A stretch of DNA of 64,000 nt from Verrucomicrobiota bacterium (lineage in GTDB: Bacteria > Verrucomicrobiota > Verrucomicrobiia > Verrucomicrobiales > Verrucomicrobiaceae). The translations under genes and the position numbers were made by a program. The stretch is taken from assembly GCA_017301975.1 (NCBI GenBank), contig JAFLEI010000018.1, positions 1 through 64,000 of the forward strand. Reading direction: 5' to 3'. Positions within the stretch are counted from its first letter, which is position 1. Each line of letters starts with the position of its first letter. Below the pieces are notes generated by a model. That model searched no databases. It was not told where the DNA came from and saw only the letters and a list, made by a program, of their open reading frames with translations. Positions 41,963 through 50,623 of this stretch are shown here, piece after piece.

Positions 41963-44287
41963 ATGTCGCGTGCACGCATCACCAGACCCCTGATTTCCCT
42001 TGGCAAAGCCCTGCTTTTTACGCTCGGCTCCCTTGGCGTCCGGGCGCTGCTCGCCCCCTGGCTCGGGGATCGCCTGCCCTTTCTCGCGCTGATCGTCAGC
42101 ATCGCCCTCGCGGCGCGCTACTGCCGCTGGCGGGCCACGGCCGTCGCAGCAGTGGTCGGCTTTCTTCTGACCATCTGGCTGTTTGTCCCGCCGAACCAGC
42201 CCGACCTCACGCCCTCCGCGTGGGCGGTTGGGGTCACGGGCTTTGTCTTCATGGCCACGGCCATCATCGCCCTGGGTGAAATGCTTCACCGATCCCACGC
42301 TCGGGTGGGCCGGGAGTCGCGCGAGCGTGAGACACGCGAGCGCTCCCTGCTGGAGCAGACCCGCCAGCTTCGCGAAGCCCAGACCCTCTCCCATATTGGA
42401 AGCTGGTATTGGGATGCCACCACGGACGCCTTCCTGGGTTCCGAGGAGCTCTACCGCATCTTCGGCCTGGATCCTGTCATCGATGCCCTGCCTCATATCA
42501 GCGGCCAGCGCGGCGTCTTCTACTCTGAGGAATCCTGGGAGCGGCTGAACCATGCCGTGCAGACCACCGCCAGGACGGGCATCGGCCACCGCCTGGATCT
42601 CGAAGGTCGCTGTGGAGACAAAAAAATATGGGTGACCACGCGCGGCGAACGCGTGACCAGTGCCGAGGGCAAGGTCCTCGGCCTCCGGGGCACCGTGCAG
42701 GACATCACCGAGCTCCGGGCTACGGAGGAGGCCCTGCGCCGCTCCACCCAGCGCATGGAAATCGTCAAGGATATCGCCGAGGTGGGCTTCTGGTTTTGCG
42801 ATCTCCCCTTTGGCACCTTGGAGTGGGACAGCTTGGTGAAAGAGCATTTCTGGCTGCCGCCGGATGCCAGTGTGGATATCGACGTTTTCTACGCGATGAT
42901 TCATCCTGACGACCGCGAAAAGACCCGCCTCGGGATCGAGCAGTCCATCGCCACCCAGCAGCGTTTCGAAATGGAATACCGCACTGTCTGCCCGCAGGAT
43001 GGACGCATCAAATGGATCCGCGCCGTCGGCCACCCCTTCTATGCGGAGGATGGCAGGCCGATCCGTTTTGACGGTGCCACCTTTGACGTCACGGAAAACC
43101 GCCGGGCCGAAACTCTCCTGCGGGAAAGCGAAACGGCCGCCCGCGCCGCCTCCGCCGCCAAGGACGCCTTCATCGCCCAGCTCTCCCATGAGCTGCGCAC
43201 GCCGCTGACTCCGGTGCTCATGACCGCGAGCGCGCTGAAGGAGGACGAATCTCTCCCTGAAGATGTGCGCCAGCAGCTTCGCATGATCGAGCGCAACATC
43301 GCGCTGGAGGCACGCTTGATTGACGACCTTCTGGACATCACACGCATCACCCACGGCAAGCTCTCCCTGCGCTCAGAGCCCTGCAATGCGCACTCCCTGC
43401 TGCGGCATGTGGTGGAAATGGTTCAGGACGAGGCCCGCGAAAAAGGCGTCCGGTTCTCTCTGGATCTGCACGCGGCGAAGCCCCAGCTCCACGGGGACCC
43501 CACCCGGCTGCAGCAGGTGTATTGGAACATCCTGCGTAATGCCGTAAAGTTCTCCCCGGCGGGCTCATGTGTCACCATTCGTTCGCGCAACATCCCCTGC
43601 CCCGATTCTGTGCATGAGCTTTGCATTGAGATCGAAGACCAGGGCATGGGCTTTGACGAGGCCATGAAGGACCGCATCTTTGAGCCCTTTGAGCAGGGGG
43701 CCACCAACCGCGACTCCCGCGCCCCGGGTCTCGGTCTCGGACTTGCCATCACCCGTGCCATCGTGATCTTGCATGGTGGCAGGGTGGAGGCCCATAGCGA
43801 AGGTCCCGGCAAAGGGGCACGCTTCACCATCTGCCTGCCCGGTGCCACTCAGGAAACTCCCGGCGCCGAACCCGATGCCGCAGGCGGTGGAGTGCATGCC
43901 TCAGAGACCCAGCCGCCGCTGCGGCTGCTCGTGGTGGAAGACCATGAGCAGAGCCTGCAGGTGCTCTCCCGCCTGCTCACAGGTGGCGGTCATTCCGTGG
44001 TCGGGGCCGGCACCAAGGCGGAGGCCCTGGCTCAGGCGAGCCAGCGAGAGTTTGACGCCGTCATCTCCGACCTTGGCCTTCCGGACGGCACCGGCCACGA
44101 GCTCATGAGAATCCTGCATGTGCAGCATGGCCTGCGAGGCATCGCCCTCAGCGGCTACGGCACAGATGAAGACATCCAGGCCTCCCGCGAAGCCGGCTTC
44201 GTCGCGCATCTCATCAAGCCCATCCGTTTCGCCGAACTCCGCCACGCGCTGCATGCCCTGGGCCATGCCGAGCATCGGTCGAATTGA
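41963..44287 (+). CDS. hybrid sensor histidine kinase with receiver domain
   Basis: This 774-residue membrane signalling protein has a DUF4118-like membrane region with three to four helices (residues about 12-110) and two PAS domains (about 140-255 and 265-385), each ending in a typical DITE/DVTE boundary. The HisKA domain carries His in LSHELRTPL around residue 409. The ATPase domain shows WNILRNAVKFSP, IEDQGMGFD and GLGLGLAITRAIV. The C-terminal receiver domain has its phospho-acceptor Asp in AVISDLGLPDGTG. No output regulator is adjacent; phosphotransfer probably passes to an unlinked protein. Confidence 0.92.
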   Translation: MSRARITRPLISLGKALLFTLGSLGVRALLAPWLGDRLPFLALIVSIALAARYCRWRATAVAAVVGFLLTIWLFVPPNQPDLTPSAWAVGVTGFVFMATAIIALGEMLHRSHARVGRESRERETRERSLLEQTRQLREAQTLSHIGSWYWDATTDAFLGSEELYRIFGLDPVIDALPHISGQRGVFYSEESWERLNHAVQTTARTGIGHRLDLEGRCGDKKIWVTTRGERVTSAEGKVLGLRGTVQDITELRATEEALRRSTQRMEIVKDIAEVGFWFCDLPFGTLEWDSLVKEHFWLPPDASVDIDVFYAMIHPDDREKTRLGIEQSIATQQRFEMEYRTVCPQDGRIKWIRAVGHPFYAEDGRPIRFDGATFDVTENRRAETLLRESETAARAASAAKDAFIAQLSHELRTPLTPVLMTASALKEDESLPEDVRQQLRMIERNIALEARLIDDLLDITRITHGKLSLRSEPCNAHSLLRHVVEMVQDEAREKGVRFSLDLHAAKPQLHGDPTRLQQVYWNILRNAVKFSPAGSCVTIRSRNIPCPDSVHELCIEIEDQGMGFDEAMKDRIFEPFEQGATNRDSRAPGLGLGLAITRAIVILHGGRVEAHSEGPGKGARFTICLPGATQETPGAEPDAAGGGVHASETQPPLRLLVVEDHEQSLQVLSRLLTGGGHSVVGAGTKAEALAQASQREFDAVISDLGLPDGTGHELMRILHVQHGLRGIALSGYGTDEDIQASREAGFVAHLIKPIRFAELRHALHALGHAEHRSN

Positions 44288-44375
44288 GGAGGCTGGGCGC
44301 AGGCCTCTTTTGGCAAAGAAACTCGGGGCGCGGTTTCGGGGATCAGTGTATGGCGCATCTGAACTGCAGCCCCTC

Positions 44376-44939
44376 ATGAAGCCGAAGCGCTCCGCCAAAA
44401 TCAAAACCTTCGCGCAAGCCTACGCCTTCGTCTTGAAAGCGAAGACCTGCCTCATCTTTGGCTCCAAGACCTCCGATCTCCCCAGCCTCTGGGATGTGGT
44501 GGACCTGCCGGGAAGGCAGCCGGGACAACCGGGCTGGGGCGAAAAAGTGGAGGCCGTCTGGGGATGGAAAAATGAACTGCCCGCTCAGTTTCCTGATGAG
44601 ATCTTTTACGGCAAGCTGCCCGGAGGACTCGCGATGCTGATGAGCATCGAGCACCTGCGCCAGGTCCACTATCCGGCGCATCATCGCCCGGTTTCCACCT
44701 GCAGCCCGCTCGCGCGACGCGCCTTTGAGCTGATCCGCAGCGAGCCGCACACCACGGCGGAGCTGCGCAAGGCGCTCTCGCCTTCCGGAGCGATCACCAA
44801 GAGCAAGGTGGACAGCGCCTTGGTGGAGCTGCAGGTGACGCTGAACATCACGCGCTCGAACGCACCAAAACTGAAGCGCGACACCTGGCTGCCCTTTGCG
44901 GAGCAGTATCCGGACATTGGAGGAGGAGGCGAAGCATGA
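44376..44939 (+). CDS. AlkZ-related winged-helix protein
   Basis: This 187-residue protein begins with KIKTFAQAYAFVLKAKTCLIFGSKTSDLPSLWDVVDLP and continues with WGEKVEAVWGWKNELPAQFPDEIFYGKLPGG. That is the layout of small proteins related to the AlkZ/YcaQ DNA-glycosylase winged-helix family. The C-terminal part (TTAELRKALSPSGAITKSKVDSALVELQV) looks like a winged helix. Whether it has glycosylase activity is unclear. I put the start at 44376, because upstream sequence in this frame overlaps the histidine kinase gene. It overlaps the next gene by 4 bp. Confidence 0.7.
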   Translation: MKPKRSAKIKTFAQAYAFVLKAKTCLIFGSKTSDLPSLWDVVDLPGRQPGQPGWGEKVEAVWGWKNELPAQFPDEIFYGKLPGGLAMLMSIEHLRQVHYPAHHRPVSTCSPLARRAFELIRSEPHTTAELRKALSPSGAITKSKVDSALVELQVTLNITRSNAPKLKRDTWLPFAEQYPDIGGGGEA

Positions 44940-45892
44940 ACCGCACGGACCGGCTCGTCTCCATGGTCATGCTGCTGCAGTCGCGCCGGGTCATCACCGC
45001 CGCGCAACTGGCCGAGCATTTTGAAATCACGGAGCGCACGGTGTACCGCGATCTCGCGGCCCTTGGCGAGGGCGGCGTGCCTATCGTGGGAGAGCCCGGC
45101 GTGGGTTACAGTCTCATGAGCGGCTACTGCCTGCCGCCCGTCATGTTTTCACCGGAGGAGGCCTTTGCCTTCGTCACCGGCGGGCTGCTGGTGGAGCGCA
45201 TGACGGACGCCTCCATGCGCGATGCCATCCGCTCGGCCATGGGCAAGGTCACCGCCGTGCTGCCCTCCGGCCTGCAGGGGCGCGTGGACCGCCTGCGCAA
45301 GACCACGGTCATCGGCACACGCTCGCCAACGAAAGGCAGCGTGCCGCTCAGCACCGTGCAGCGCGTCATGGCAGAGGGCTGTGTGCTGCGGCTCCACTAC
45401 CACGGCGCGGCCCGTGGCGAGCCCACCGAGCGCTTGGTGGAGCCGCGAGGGCTGGTGTTTTACATGGACCACTGGCACCTCATTGCCTGGTGCCGACTGC
45501 GCGGCGACATGCGGGACTTTCGCGTGGACCGCATCGTCCGCTGCGAGACCCTGCCGGAGCCGATTTCACCACACCCGGGCTTCAATCTCCACGAGCACCT
45601 CGCCAAATGCGTCGTGTCTGAGCGCAGCGAATTCGCCGTCATCGAAGTCCCTGATTACCTCCTCGAAACCGTGCGCCGCTTCTGGGGCCCGACCATCGTG
45701 GAGGAGGAGCCCGTCGCCAGCAAGCGCGCCCGCGTGCGCTTTGCCTACCGCGCTGAAGGGCTCGATTACGTCTCTCGCTGGCTGCTGAGCTTGGGCACGG
45801 AGGCTGAGATTGTCTCGCCCGAAGTTCTGCGGGAAAAGGTGGCCGATTTGGCGCAGGCCACTGCGGAGCATCATCGGCGAGGGGCGAAATGA
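44936..45892 (+). CDS. YafY-type transcriptional regulator (HTH + WYL)
   Basis: This 318-residue regulator has an N-terminal winged helix (RLVSMVMLLQSRRVITAAQLAEHFEITERTVYRDLAALGEGGVPI, in parts) and a C-terminal WYL-type ligand domain (LRLHYHGAARGEPTERLVEPRGLVFYMDHWHLIAWC). Family members bind DNA and sense nucleic acid fragments or nucleotides. It is translationally coupled (ATGA overlap) to the AlkZ-like gene, suggesting shared control, possibly in DNA damage. Its targets are unknown. Confidence 0.9.
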   Translation: MNRTDRLVSMVMLLQSRRVITAAQLAEHFEITERTVYRDLAALGEGGVPIVGEPGVGYSLMSGYCLPPVMFSPEEAFAFVTGGLLVERMTDASMRDAIRSAMGKVTAVLPSGLQGRVDRLRKTTVIGTRSPTKGSVPLSTVQRVMAEGCVLRLHYHGAARGEPTERLVEPRGLVFYMDHWHLIAWCRLRGDMRDFRVDRIVRCETLPEPISPHPGFNLHEHLAKCVVSERSEFAVIEVPDYLLETVRRFWGPTIVEEEPVASKRARVRFAYRAEGLDYVSRWLLSLGTEAEIVSPEVLREKVADLAQATAEHHRRGAK

Positions 45893-46017
45893 GGTGACAT
45901 CATGCGGCGGAGCCAAAAGCGCTCCAACGCGAATGCTCACTAACGGCGCTGGGTGGGATTGGAATTCGCGGCTAGTCGCGGTCATTCCTCTACACTCGCG
46001 TTGAAAAGCGCGCCAAT

Positions 46018-46160
46018 CGTAGGTCGGTCGTGTTTGGTGCCGAGGGCGTTTCATGCTCTACTGCCCCCTCCGCCAAACCGCCCGACTGCGAGGACGTCCA
46101 TACGCCCAAGTGCTTGCCGTACGCTCGCAGACGGGCGGGCTTCGCCACGGACGTCCTACG
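46018..46160 (+). repeat. CGTAGG-ended inverted-repeat element, copy A4
   Basis: A 143-bp copy starts CGTAGGTCGGTCGTGTTTGG and ends CGGACGTCCTACG. It is closest to the array units at 34775. It occupies the middle of the gene-free gap 45893-46335. Confidence 0.75.
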
Positions 46161-46335
46161 TTCACTCGCGTCGGCCCGTGAGCTTGCGCAGCCTTGTTTC
46201 CAGCTGCCTCCTCAAAAAAAGCGCCTCCCCAAAAATCACCCCTGACATAAGGCTGTCAGTGGCAGGTGCGAATGCTGGACGGTGATCGCAACTGACTGCG
46301 GTCCATCTCAACCAACACTAAGCCAAGACCCACCC

Positions 46336-46794
46336 ATGAGCCAGCCCCCCACACCCACCGTCTCCTTTTCCCTCACCTGCAAAAGCGCCGCCGATGCGCT
46401 CGACTTCTACGCCCGGGCCTTCGGAGCGGTGGAGCTTTACCGCCTCTCCCCGGCCCCGGGCGTGGTGCCGCATGCCGAGTTCATGATCGGGAACACCCAC
46501 ATCTACATCTCGGACGAGGCTCCCTCGGCCAATGCCCACGCCATCCCGGCGGGTGGTCTGGCCCCCTGCGGCTTCACCATCCAGGTGGCGGACTGCGACA
46601 AAGCCTTTGAGCGCGCCCTTGCTGCGGGTGGCTCCCCGCTGAGCCCCTCCCGCGATCAGTTCTGGGGCAGCCGCACCGCCATGATCCGCGATCCCTTCGG
46701 TTATCGCTGGAGCTTCAGCCAGCACCTCGAAGACGTGCCGCCGGACGAACTCATGAAGCGGGCCCAAGCCTTTATGAGCGAAGGTGCCAAGTAG
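46336..46794 (+). CDS. VOC superfamily protein (PhnB-like)
   Basis: This 152-residue protein has two VOC repeats: VSFSLTCKSAADALDFYARAFGAVELYR and AEFMIGNTHIYISDEAP, then GFTIQVADCDKAFERALAAGGSP and MIRDPFGYRWSFSQHLEDV. That is the PhnB/3-demethylubiquinone-methyltransferase-like branch, usually of unknown substrate. I chose MSQPPTPTVSF at 46336 as the start. Confidence 0.88.
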   Translation: MSQPPTPTVSFSLTCKSAADALDFYARAFGAVELYRLSPAPGVVPHAEFMIGNTHIYISDEAPSANAHAIPAGGLAPCGFTIQVADCDKAFERALAAGGSPLSPSRDQFWGSRTAMIRDPFGYRWSFSQHLEDVPPDELMKRAQAFMSEGAK

Positions 46795-46872
46795 CCCGAG
46801 CGTTCTCCAGCCTCTGCCGTGAGGGGTGCGTCCATCCGGCAGAGGCAAACTCGAAAGTGCAAGCTTCTCGAT

Positions 46873-46893
46873 GAAGTTATTCACAATAACTTC
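46873..46893. promoter_or_regulatory. GAAGTTATT-CAC-AATAACTTC palindrome
   Basis: This perfect inverted repeat with 9-bp arms lies 60 bp upstream of the phage-type replication gene, in an AT-rich patch that also contains AACGTT. It is a plausible operator or recombination site. Confidence 0.5.
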
Positions 46894-46953
46894 AATGTAA
46901 CGTTAATAAGGTTTCCTTGACCTCCGGGCGCTCTACCGCTGAAATAGCGTGTT

Positions 46954-47667
46954 ATGAGACGCCCTTGGATCAAGATCGAAACCTGCACCCCGGACAAGCC
47001 GGAGATTTGCAGCATCGCCACCCACTTAAAACTGGATGAAGACACAGTGGTGGGCAAACTGGTACGGCTGTGGTCTTGGGCGGAACTGAACCGGATCGAG
47101 CCTAACGACCTAGGCGTTACCAAGGAGTTTCTCGACAAGCTGGTTGGTCGCAAAGGGTTCGCAGCAGCAATGATGCTGGCTGGGTGGTTGATTGAAACCC
47201 AGGGCAAGCTCAGCTTTCCCAATTTCAAACGGCACAACAGCCCGGTGGCGCAGAACAAAGCGCTAACCGCCAAGCGGGTGGCGAGGCACCGACTGAGGAA
47301 AGCCAAGACTAACGAAAAGATAACGAATGAGCCGTTGCCTAAAGCAGTCCCAGAACCCGTCCCTGAAGCGTCTGTGGTGGCAGAAACCCCTGCCTATGAG
47401 GTTGATGTTCCACGCGTAATTACGGAGACTGTAATGCTGGAATCCAGTGAAGTAGAGCTTATTGAGACAGCTCCAGAGCCTACTCCTGACGTAGAGCCTG
47501 AAGTGACGCCACAAGTGGAAGCTTCGAGTGTCAGCATCGCGCCCGAGATTACCCCCGCTGAAGCGGTTGAGATCCTCGCAGAGACCGTGGCCACCGAAGA
47601 GCCCGCACCCCGCAAGAGGCGCTCTAAAGCAGCGACAGAGGAAGCGGATCAGCCGTTACTTTTTTGA
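46954..47667 (+). CDS. phage/plasmid-type replication-associated protein
   Basis: This 237-residue protein has an N-terminal domain (residues 1-100) that reads RPWIKIETCTPDKPEICSIATHLKLDEDTVVGKLVRLWSWAE, GVTKEFLDKLVGRKGFAAAMMLAGWLIE and FPNFKRHNSPVAQNKALTAKRVARHR. That is the pattern of phage replisome-organiser-like winged-helix proteins. The C-terminal 130 residues are Pro/Glu/Val-rich and probably disordered, ending QPLLF. Base use is more AT-rich than in the surroundings. No other phage gene is near, so it looks like a solitary remnant or a domesticated gene. The 500 bp after it (47668-48165) hold no convincing gene. Confidence 0.7.
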   Translation: MRRPWIKIETCTPDKPEICSIATHLKLDEDTVVGKLVRLWSWAELNRIEPNDLGVTKEFLDKLVGRKGFAAAMMLAGWLIETQGKLSFPNFKRHNSPVAQNKALTAKRVARHRLRKAKTNEKITNEPLPKAVPEPVPEASVVAETPAYEVDVPRVITETVMLESSEVELIETAPEPTPDVEPEVTPQVEASSVSIAPEITPAEAVEILAETVATEEPAPRKRRSKAATEEADQPLLF

Positions 47668-48165
47668 GAGCTACGTAACGATTGACGGTTACATGGAAAG
47701 GGTTCCAGAGAGATGTTCACCACTTATCCGCATGTTGATAGTTAACACATATGAAGTAATAAGTAGAGTCCCGGCACTGAGCCTCAGGTGGAGAGATTTC
47801 CCCGCATCCAGGCGGCATCTCCTGGTCCTGAATGGAATATTCACATCTTGTTCTGAAACCAAGACTGCGTTACTTGCGGCCTGATCAATTCTGGGTGTCG
47901 CTGCCTTTCCCTCTTGTAGACATGCTGGTTACGAATCAGTCGTTAGAAACACCCATGAGAGGCATTTCCTGTAGCGATCCACAGTTACAAAATAGATTGC
48001 CACTCAGTTATTCACCGCCTGCTCAGACTGCTGTATAGTTAACTTGGCTGAAGTAATATGCTGCAATGAGCGCCTGAATTTCAATGCCGCAAAACGGACA
48101 AAGGAACATGGAGTTCTCCTGCTATAGCGTCGTTTTTCTTACACTGGCATGAAACCTTCGAACCG

Positions 48166-49344
48166 TTATTCAAGCGCCCTCGCTCCGTCCGAGCTTGCAG
48201 CTGTCTTCTCGCGCCAGATGTAGCGTTGAGCCCATGCGTTCGGCTTCTGCTCCACAACGTCGGCAATAATCCCGCCCATGACGGGGGTGAACTTGAAGGC
48301 GTGGCCGGAGTCGCCCGCCGCAACAATGAGGCCGGGGTGGGCTGGGTCGTGGTCGATCCAGAAGGCCCCGTCGAAGGTGTCGCAGTACAAACAAACGCGG
48401 CTGGAGTGCAGCGGGGCGGTGGCCAGGGCTGGAAAGGTCTCGCGCAGAAAGGTGCGGTAGCGCTCCTCTTCCCCGGCGGGCAGGCTGCGTGGGGCATTTG
48501 CGTTCACGCGGCGGCCGGGGCCGTGGTTCGCCACTTTGACGAGACCCGCCGCATTGGCCGGAAAGCCATACCAGCCGGTCCTGCCGATGTCCGCTCCCCA
48601 GACAGGAAACTCGGGCGGGGTGAAAGGGCACGGATCCTCCGGCTGAAAATGGAAGACGGTCTGGGCGGTGGACCACATGACGTCCTGCAGGTGCGGCAGC
48701 AGCGCGGGCGTCCAAGCTCCGGCAGCTACCAGGACGGCGTCGGCGTGCCACGTCTGCCCGTTGGAGGAGGCGATGCCGGTGCAGCGGTCGCCCTCATAGA
48801 GTGGGCGCGGCTGCGGGATGTTCTCGTGGATTACCACTCCGGCCTGCCGGGCCTCGGCGGCCAAACGGGCAATGACGCGCCCGCTTTCCACCCAGCCGCC
48901 GACGGGGTTGAGGTAGCCGTCCCGGTAGAGGTCGGAGTTCCAGGCCGGGTGCAGCTCCCGAAGCATTTCGGCGGAGGTGCGGCGCAACTCATGGCCCCGG
49001 GCGGTCAGAAACTGGCGGCTGTCGTGCTCAAAGCCACCGGGCTGCATCATGCCACGGGACATGACGAGGAATCCCACCTCATGGTACAGCTCCTCGCCCC
49101 AGCGGACGTTCCATTCGCGCCAGCGCCGCAGGCTCAGCTCTCCCATGGCGGTGTGCTGCTCGTCGGCGGCGTAGTCCATGCGCACCACCTTGCTGATGTC
49201 CGTGGAGGCGGCATCCGGATGCGGGAGCTGGCCTTGATCGATCAAGGTGACCCGCCAGCCCCGGGCCCGAAGCTCCAGCGCTGCCGTGAGGCCAAAACAA
49301 CCGCCGCCAAGAATGAGGATGGTGGAGGACTCAGAAGCATTCAT
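48166..49344 (-). CDS. sarcosine-oxidase-like FAD-dependent amine oxidase
   Basis: This 392-residue flavoprotein of the DAO family opens with ILILGGGCFGLTAALELRARGWRVTLID for FAD binding. It has SKVVRMDYAADEQHTAMGELSLRRW and near the C-terminus a CLYCDTFDGAFWIDHDP stretch whose first cysteine matches the covalent FAD attachment site of monomeric sarcosine oxidase, followed by AAGDSGHAFKF. The likely substrates are N-methyl or secondary amino acids. The start at 49344 removes a basic leader. It lies downstream of mnmA, past an inverted-repeat element. Confidence 0.87.
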   Translation of the reverse strand: MNASESSTILILGGGCFGLTAALELRARGWRVTLIDQGQLPHPDAASTDISKVVRMDYAADEQHTAMGELSLRRWREWNVRWGEELYHEVGFLVMSRGMMQPGGFEHDSRQFLTARGHELRRTSAEMLRELHPAWNSDLYRDGYLNPVGGWVESGRVIARLAAEARQAGVVIHENIPQPRPLYEGDRCTGIASSNGQTWHADAVLVAAGAWTPALLPHLQDVMWSTAQTVFHFQPEDPCPFTPPEFPVWGADIGRTGWYGFPANAAGLVKVANHGPGRRVNANAPRSLPAGEEERYRTFLRETFPALATAPLHSSRVCLYCDTFDGAFWIDHDPAHPGLIVAAGDSGHAFKFTPVMGGIIADVVEQKPNAWAQRYIWREKTAASSDGARALE

Positions 49345-49381
49345 GGGCTCCAACAAGAGCCGGGCACGCCGGGCCGGCAAG

Positions 49382-49460
49382 AAAGTACTTACGGGCTTCA
49401 GCCCGCTCGGGGCGAAACGTCGCGCTCGTCCCAGAGCGGGCTAAAGCCCACGAGTACTTT
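49382..49460. repeat. AGTACT-ended inverted-repeat element, copy B1
   Basis: A 79-bp imperfect palindrome starts AAAGTACTTACGGGCTTCAG and ends with the complement of AAAGTACTCGTGGGCTTTAG. It begins at the mnmA stop codon on the reverse strand and may act as its 3' end signal. Related copies are at 52324 and 60944. Confidence 0.8.
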
Positions 49461-49461
49461 G

Positions 49462-50529
49462 TCATTCATGCTGCACGGCCTCAAACACCGCGCCGCCGAG
49501 CAGGCGCTCTCCATAATACAAGGCGCAGATCTGCCCCGGCGTGAGCGCTCGCTGCGGCTCCTTGTATTCCAGCTCCGCGCGGCCATCGCCTATCGGGCGA
49601 AAGACCGCGTCCCCCGCCGGGCAACGGTAGCGCGGCTGGGCCTGAAGCAGGCGCTCGTCATTCAAAGCCAGGCCGGTGCTGGAAATGGAATGCAGCGTGG
49701 CCTTGCGTGCCCAGAGCAGCGGGGTGTCCGCATTCTCGATGGCGACGACGAGTTCATTGGTTTGCGGGCGCTTGGCCACCACGACGTAAGCCTGCTTGTG
49801 GATGGGGCTGGCCACGCCGTGGCCCTTGCGCTGGCCCAAGGTGTAAAGGTGCAGGCCGCGATGCTCGCCCAGCACCTTCCCTTCCAGATTCACAATCGGG
49901 CCGGGTTTGTCCTCCACAAAGGTGCGCAGAAAGTCCTCCATCTTCACCTGCCCGATGAAGCAGATGCCCTGGCTGTCCTTTTTCTCCGCTGTCTTGAGGC
50001 CGAACTCACGCGCCCGCTCCCGCAGCTCCGGCTTGAGCAGATGCCCGATGGGAAACTGCGCGATCCGCACCTGCTGCGGCTGCATCATGGCAAGGAAGTA
50101 GGTCTGGTCCTTGTTCGGGTCCGCACCGCGCAGGATGTGCCCATCTAGTTTTCTAGCATAGTGCCCGGTGGCGATGGCTTCAAAGCCGTGCTCCTGCGCC
50201 CAGTCCCAGAGCACGCCGAATTTCATCTCGCGGTTGCACATCACATCCGGGTTTGGGGTGATGCCGGCCTGGTAGCCTTGAATCAGATACTTCACCACCT
50301 TCTCGCGGTATTCGGTCATCAGATTGACCACCCGAAACGGGATGCCGAGCTGCTTGGCGACGGCTTCGGCATCGGTGATGTCCTCCTCCCAGGGGCAGTG
50401 GCCGATGATGTTCTCCTCGTTGATCCAGTTCTTCATGTAAACGCCGGACACATCATGCCCTGCGCGGACGAGCTCGGCCGCAGCCACGCTGCTGTCCACG
50501 CCACCGGACATGGCCATCAAAATTTTCAA
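49462..50529 (-). CDS. mnmA: tRNA-specific 2-thiouridylase MnmA
   Basis: This enzyme transfers sulfur to U34 of tRNA-Lys, Glu and Gln. Conserved elements are the PP-loop [13 protein letters not shown], catalytic Cys in [29 protein letters not shown], second Cys in [10 protein letters not shown], and the LGQRKG and C-terminal beta-barrel segments. No ATG gives a good start before the PP-loop except within it. The TTG at 50529 would give [10 protein letters not shown] and fits related proteins; an ATG at 50517 and longer frames to 50601 are possible. It is divergent from the cNMP-reductase gene. Confidence 0.94.
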   Translation of the reverse strand: MKILMAMSGGVDSSVAAAELVRAGHDVSGVYMKNWINEENIIGHCPWEEDITDAEAVAKQLGIPFRVVNLMTEYREKVVKYLIQGYQAGITPNPDVMCNREMKFGVLWDWAQEHGFEAIATGHYARKLDGHILRGADPNKDQTYFLAMMQPQQVRIAQFPIGHLLKPELRERAREFGLKTAEKKDSQGICFIGQVKMEDFLRTFVEDKPGPIVNLEGKVLGEHRGLHLYTLGQRKGHGVASPIHKQAYVVVAKRPQTNELVVAIENADTPLLWARKATLHSISSTGLALNDERLLQAQPRYRCPAGDAVFRPIGDGRAELEYKEPQRALTPGQICALYYGERLLGGAVFEAVQHE

Positions 50530-50623
50530 TTTGGGTTCGGAGTTCAAGAGTTGAGGTGCAATGATCAAACAGTGGCTATCTATGGCATACGCCAGAAACA
50601 CCGACTACGGAAGGATTCAACTC

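Noticed and set aside
44300..44345. short stretch resembling the end of the permease gene near 41725-41758
   Set aside because: Only a few scattered matches (AAGAARCTCGGGGC, GTTTCGGGG); too short to call a duplication.
48226..50148. 640-residue open frame on the + strand
   Set aside because: It runs antisense through the flavoprotein and mnmA genes, whose reverse-strand motifs are unmistakable.
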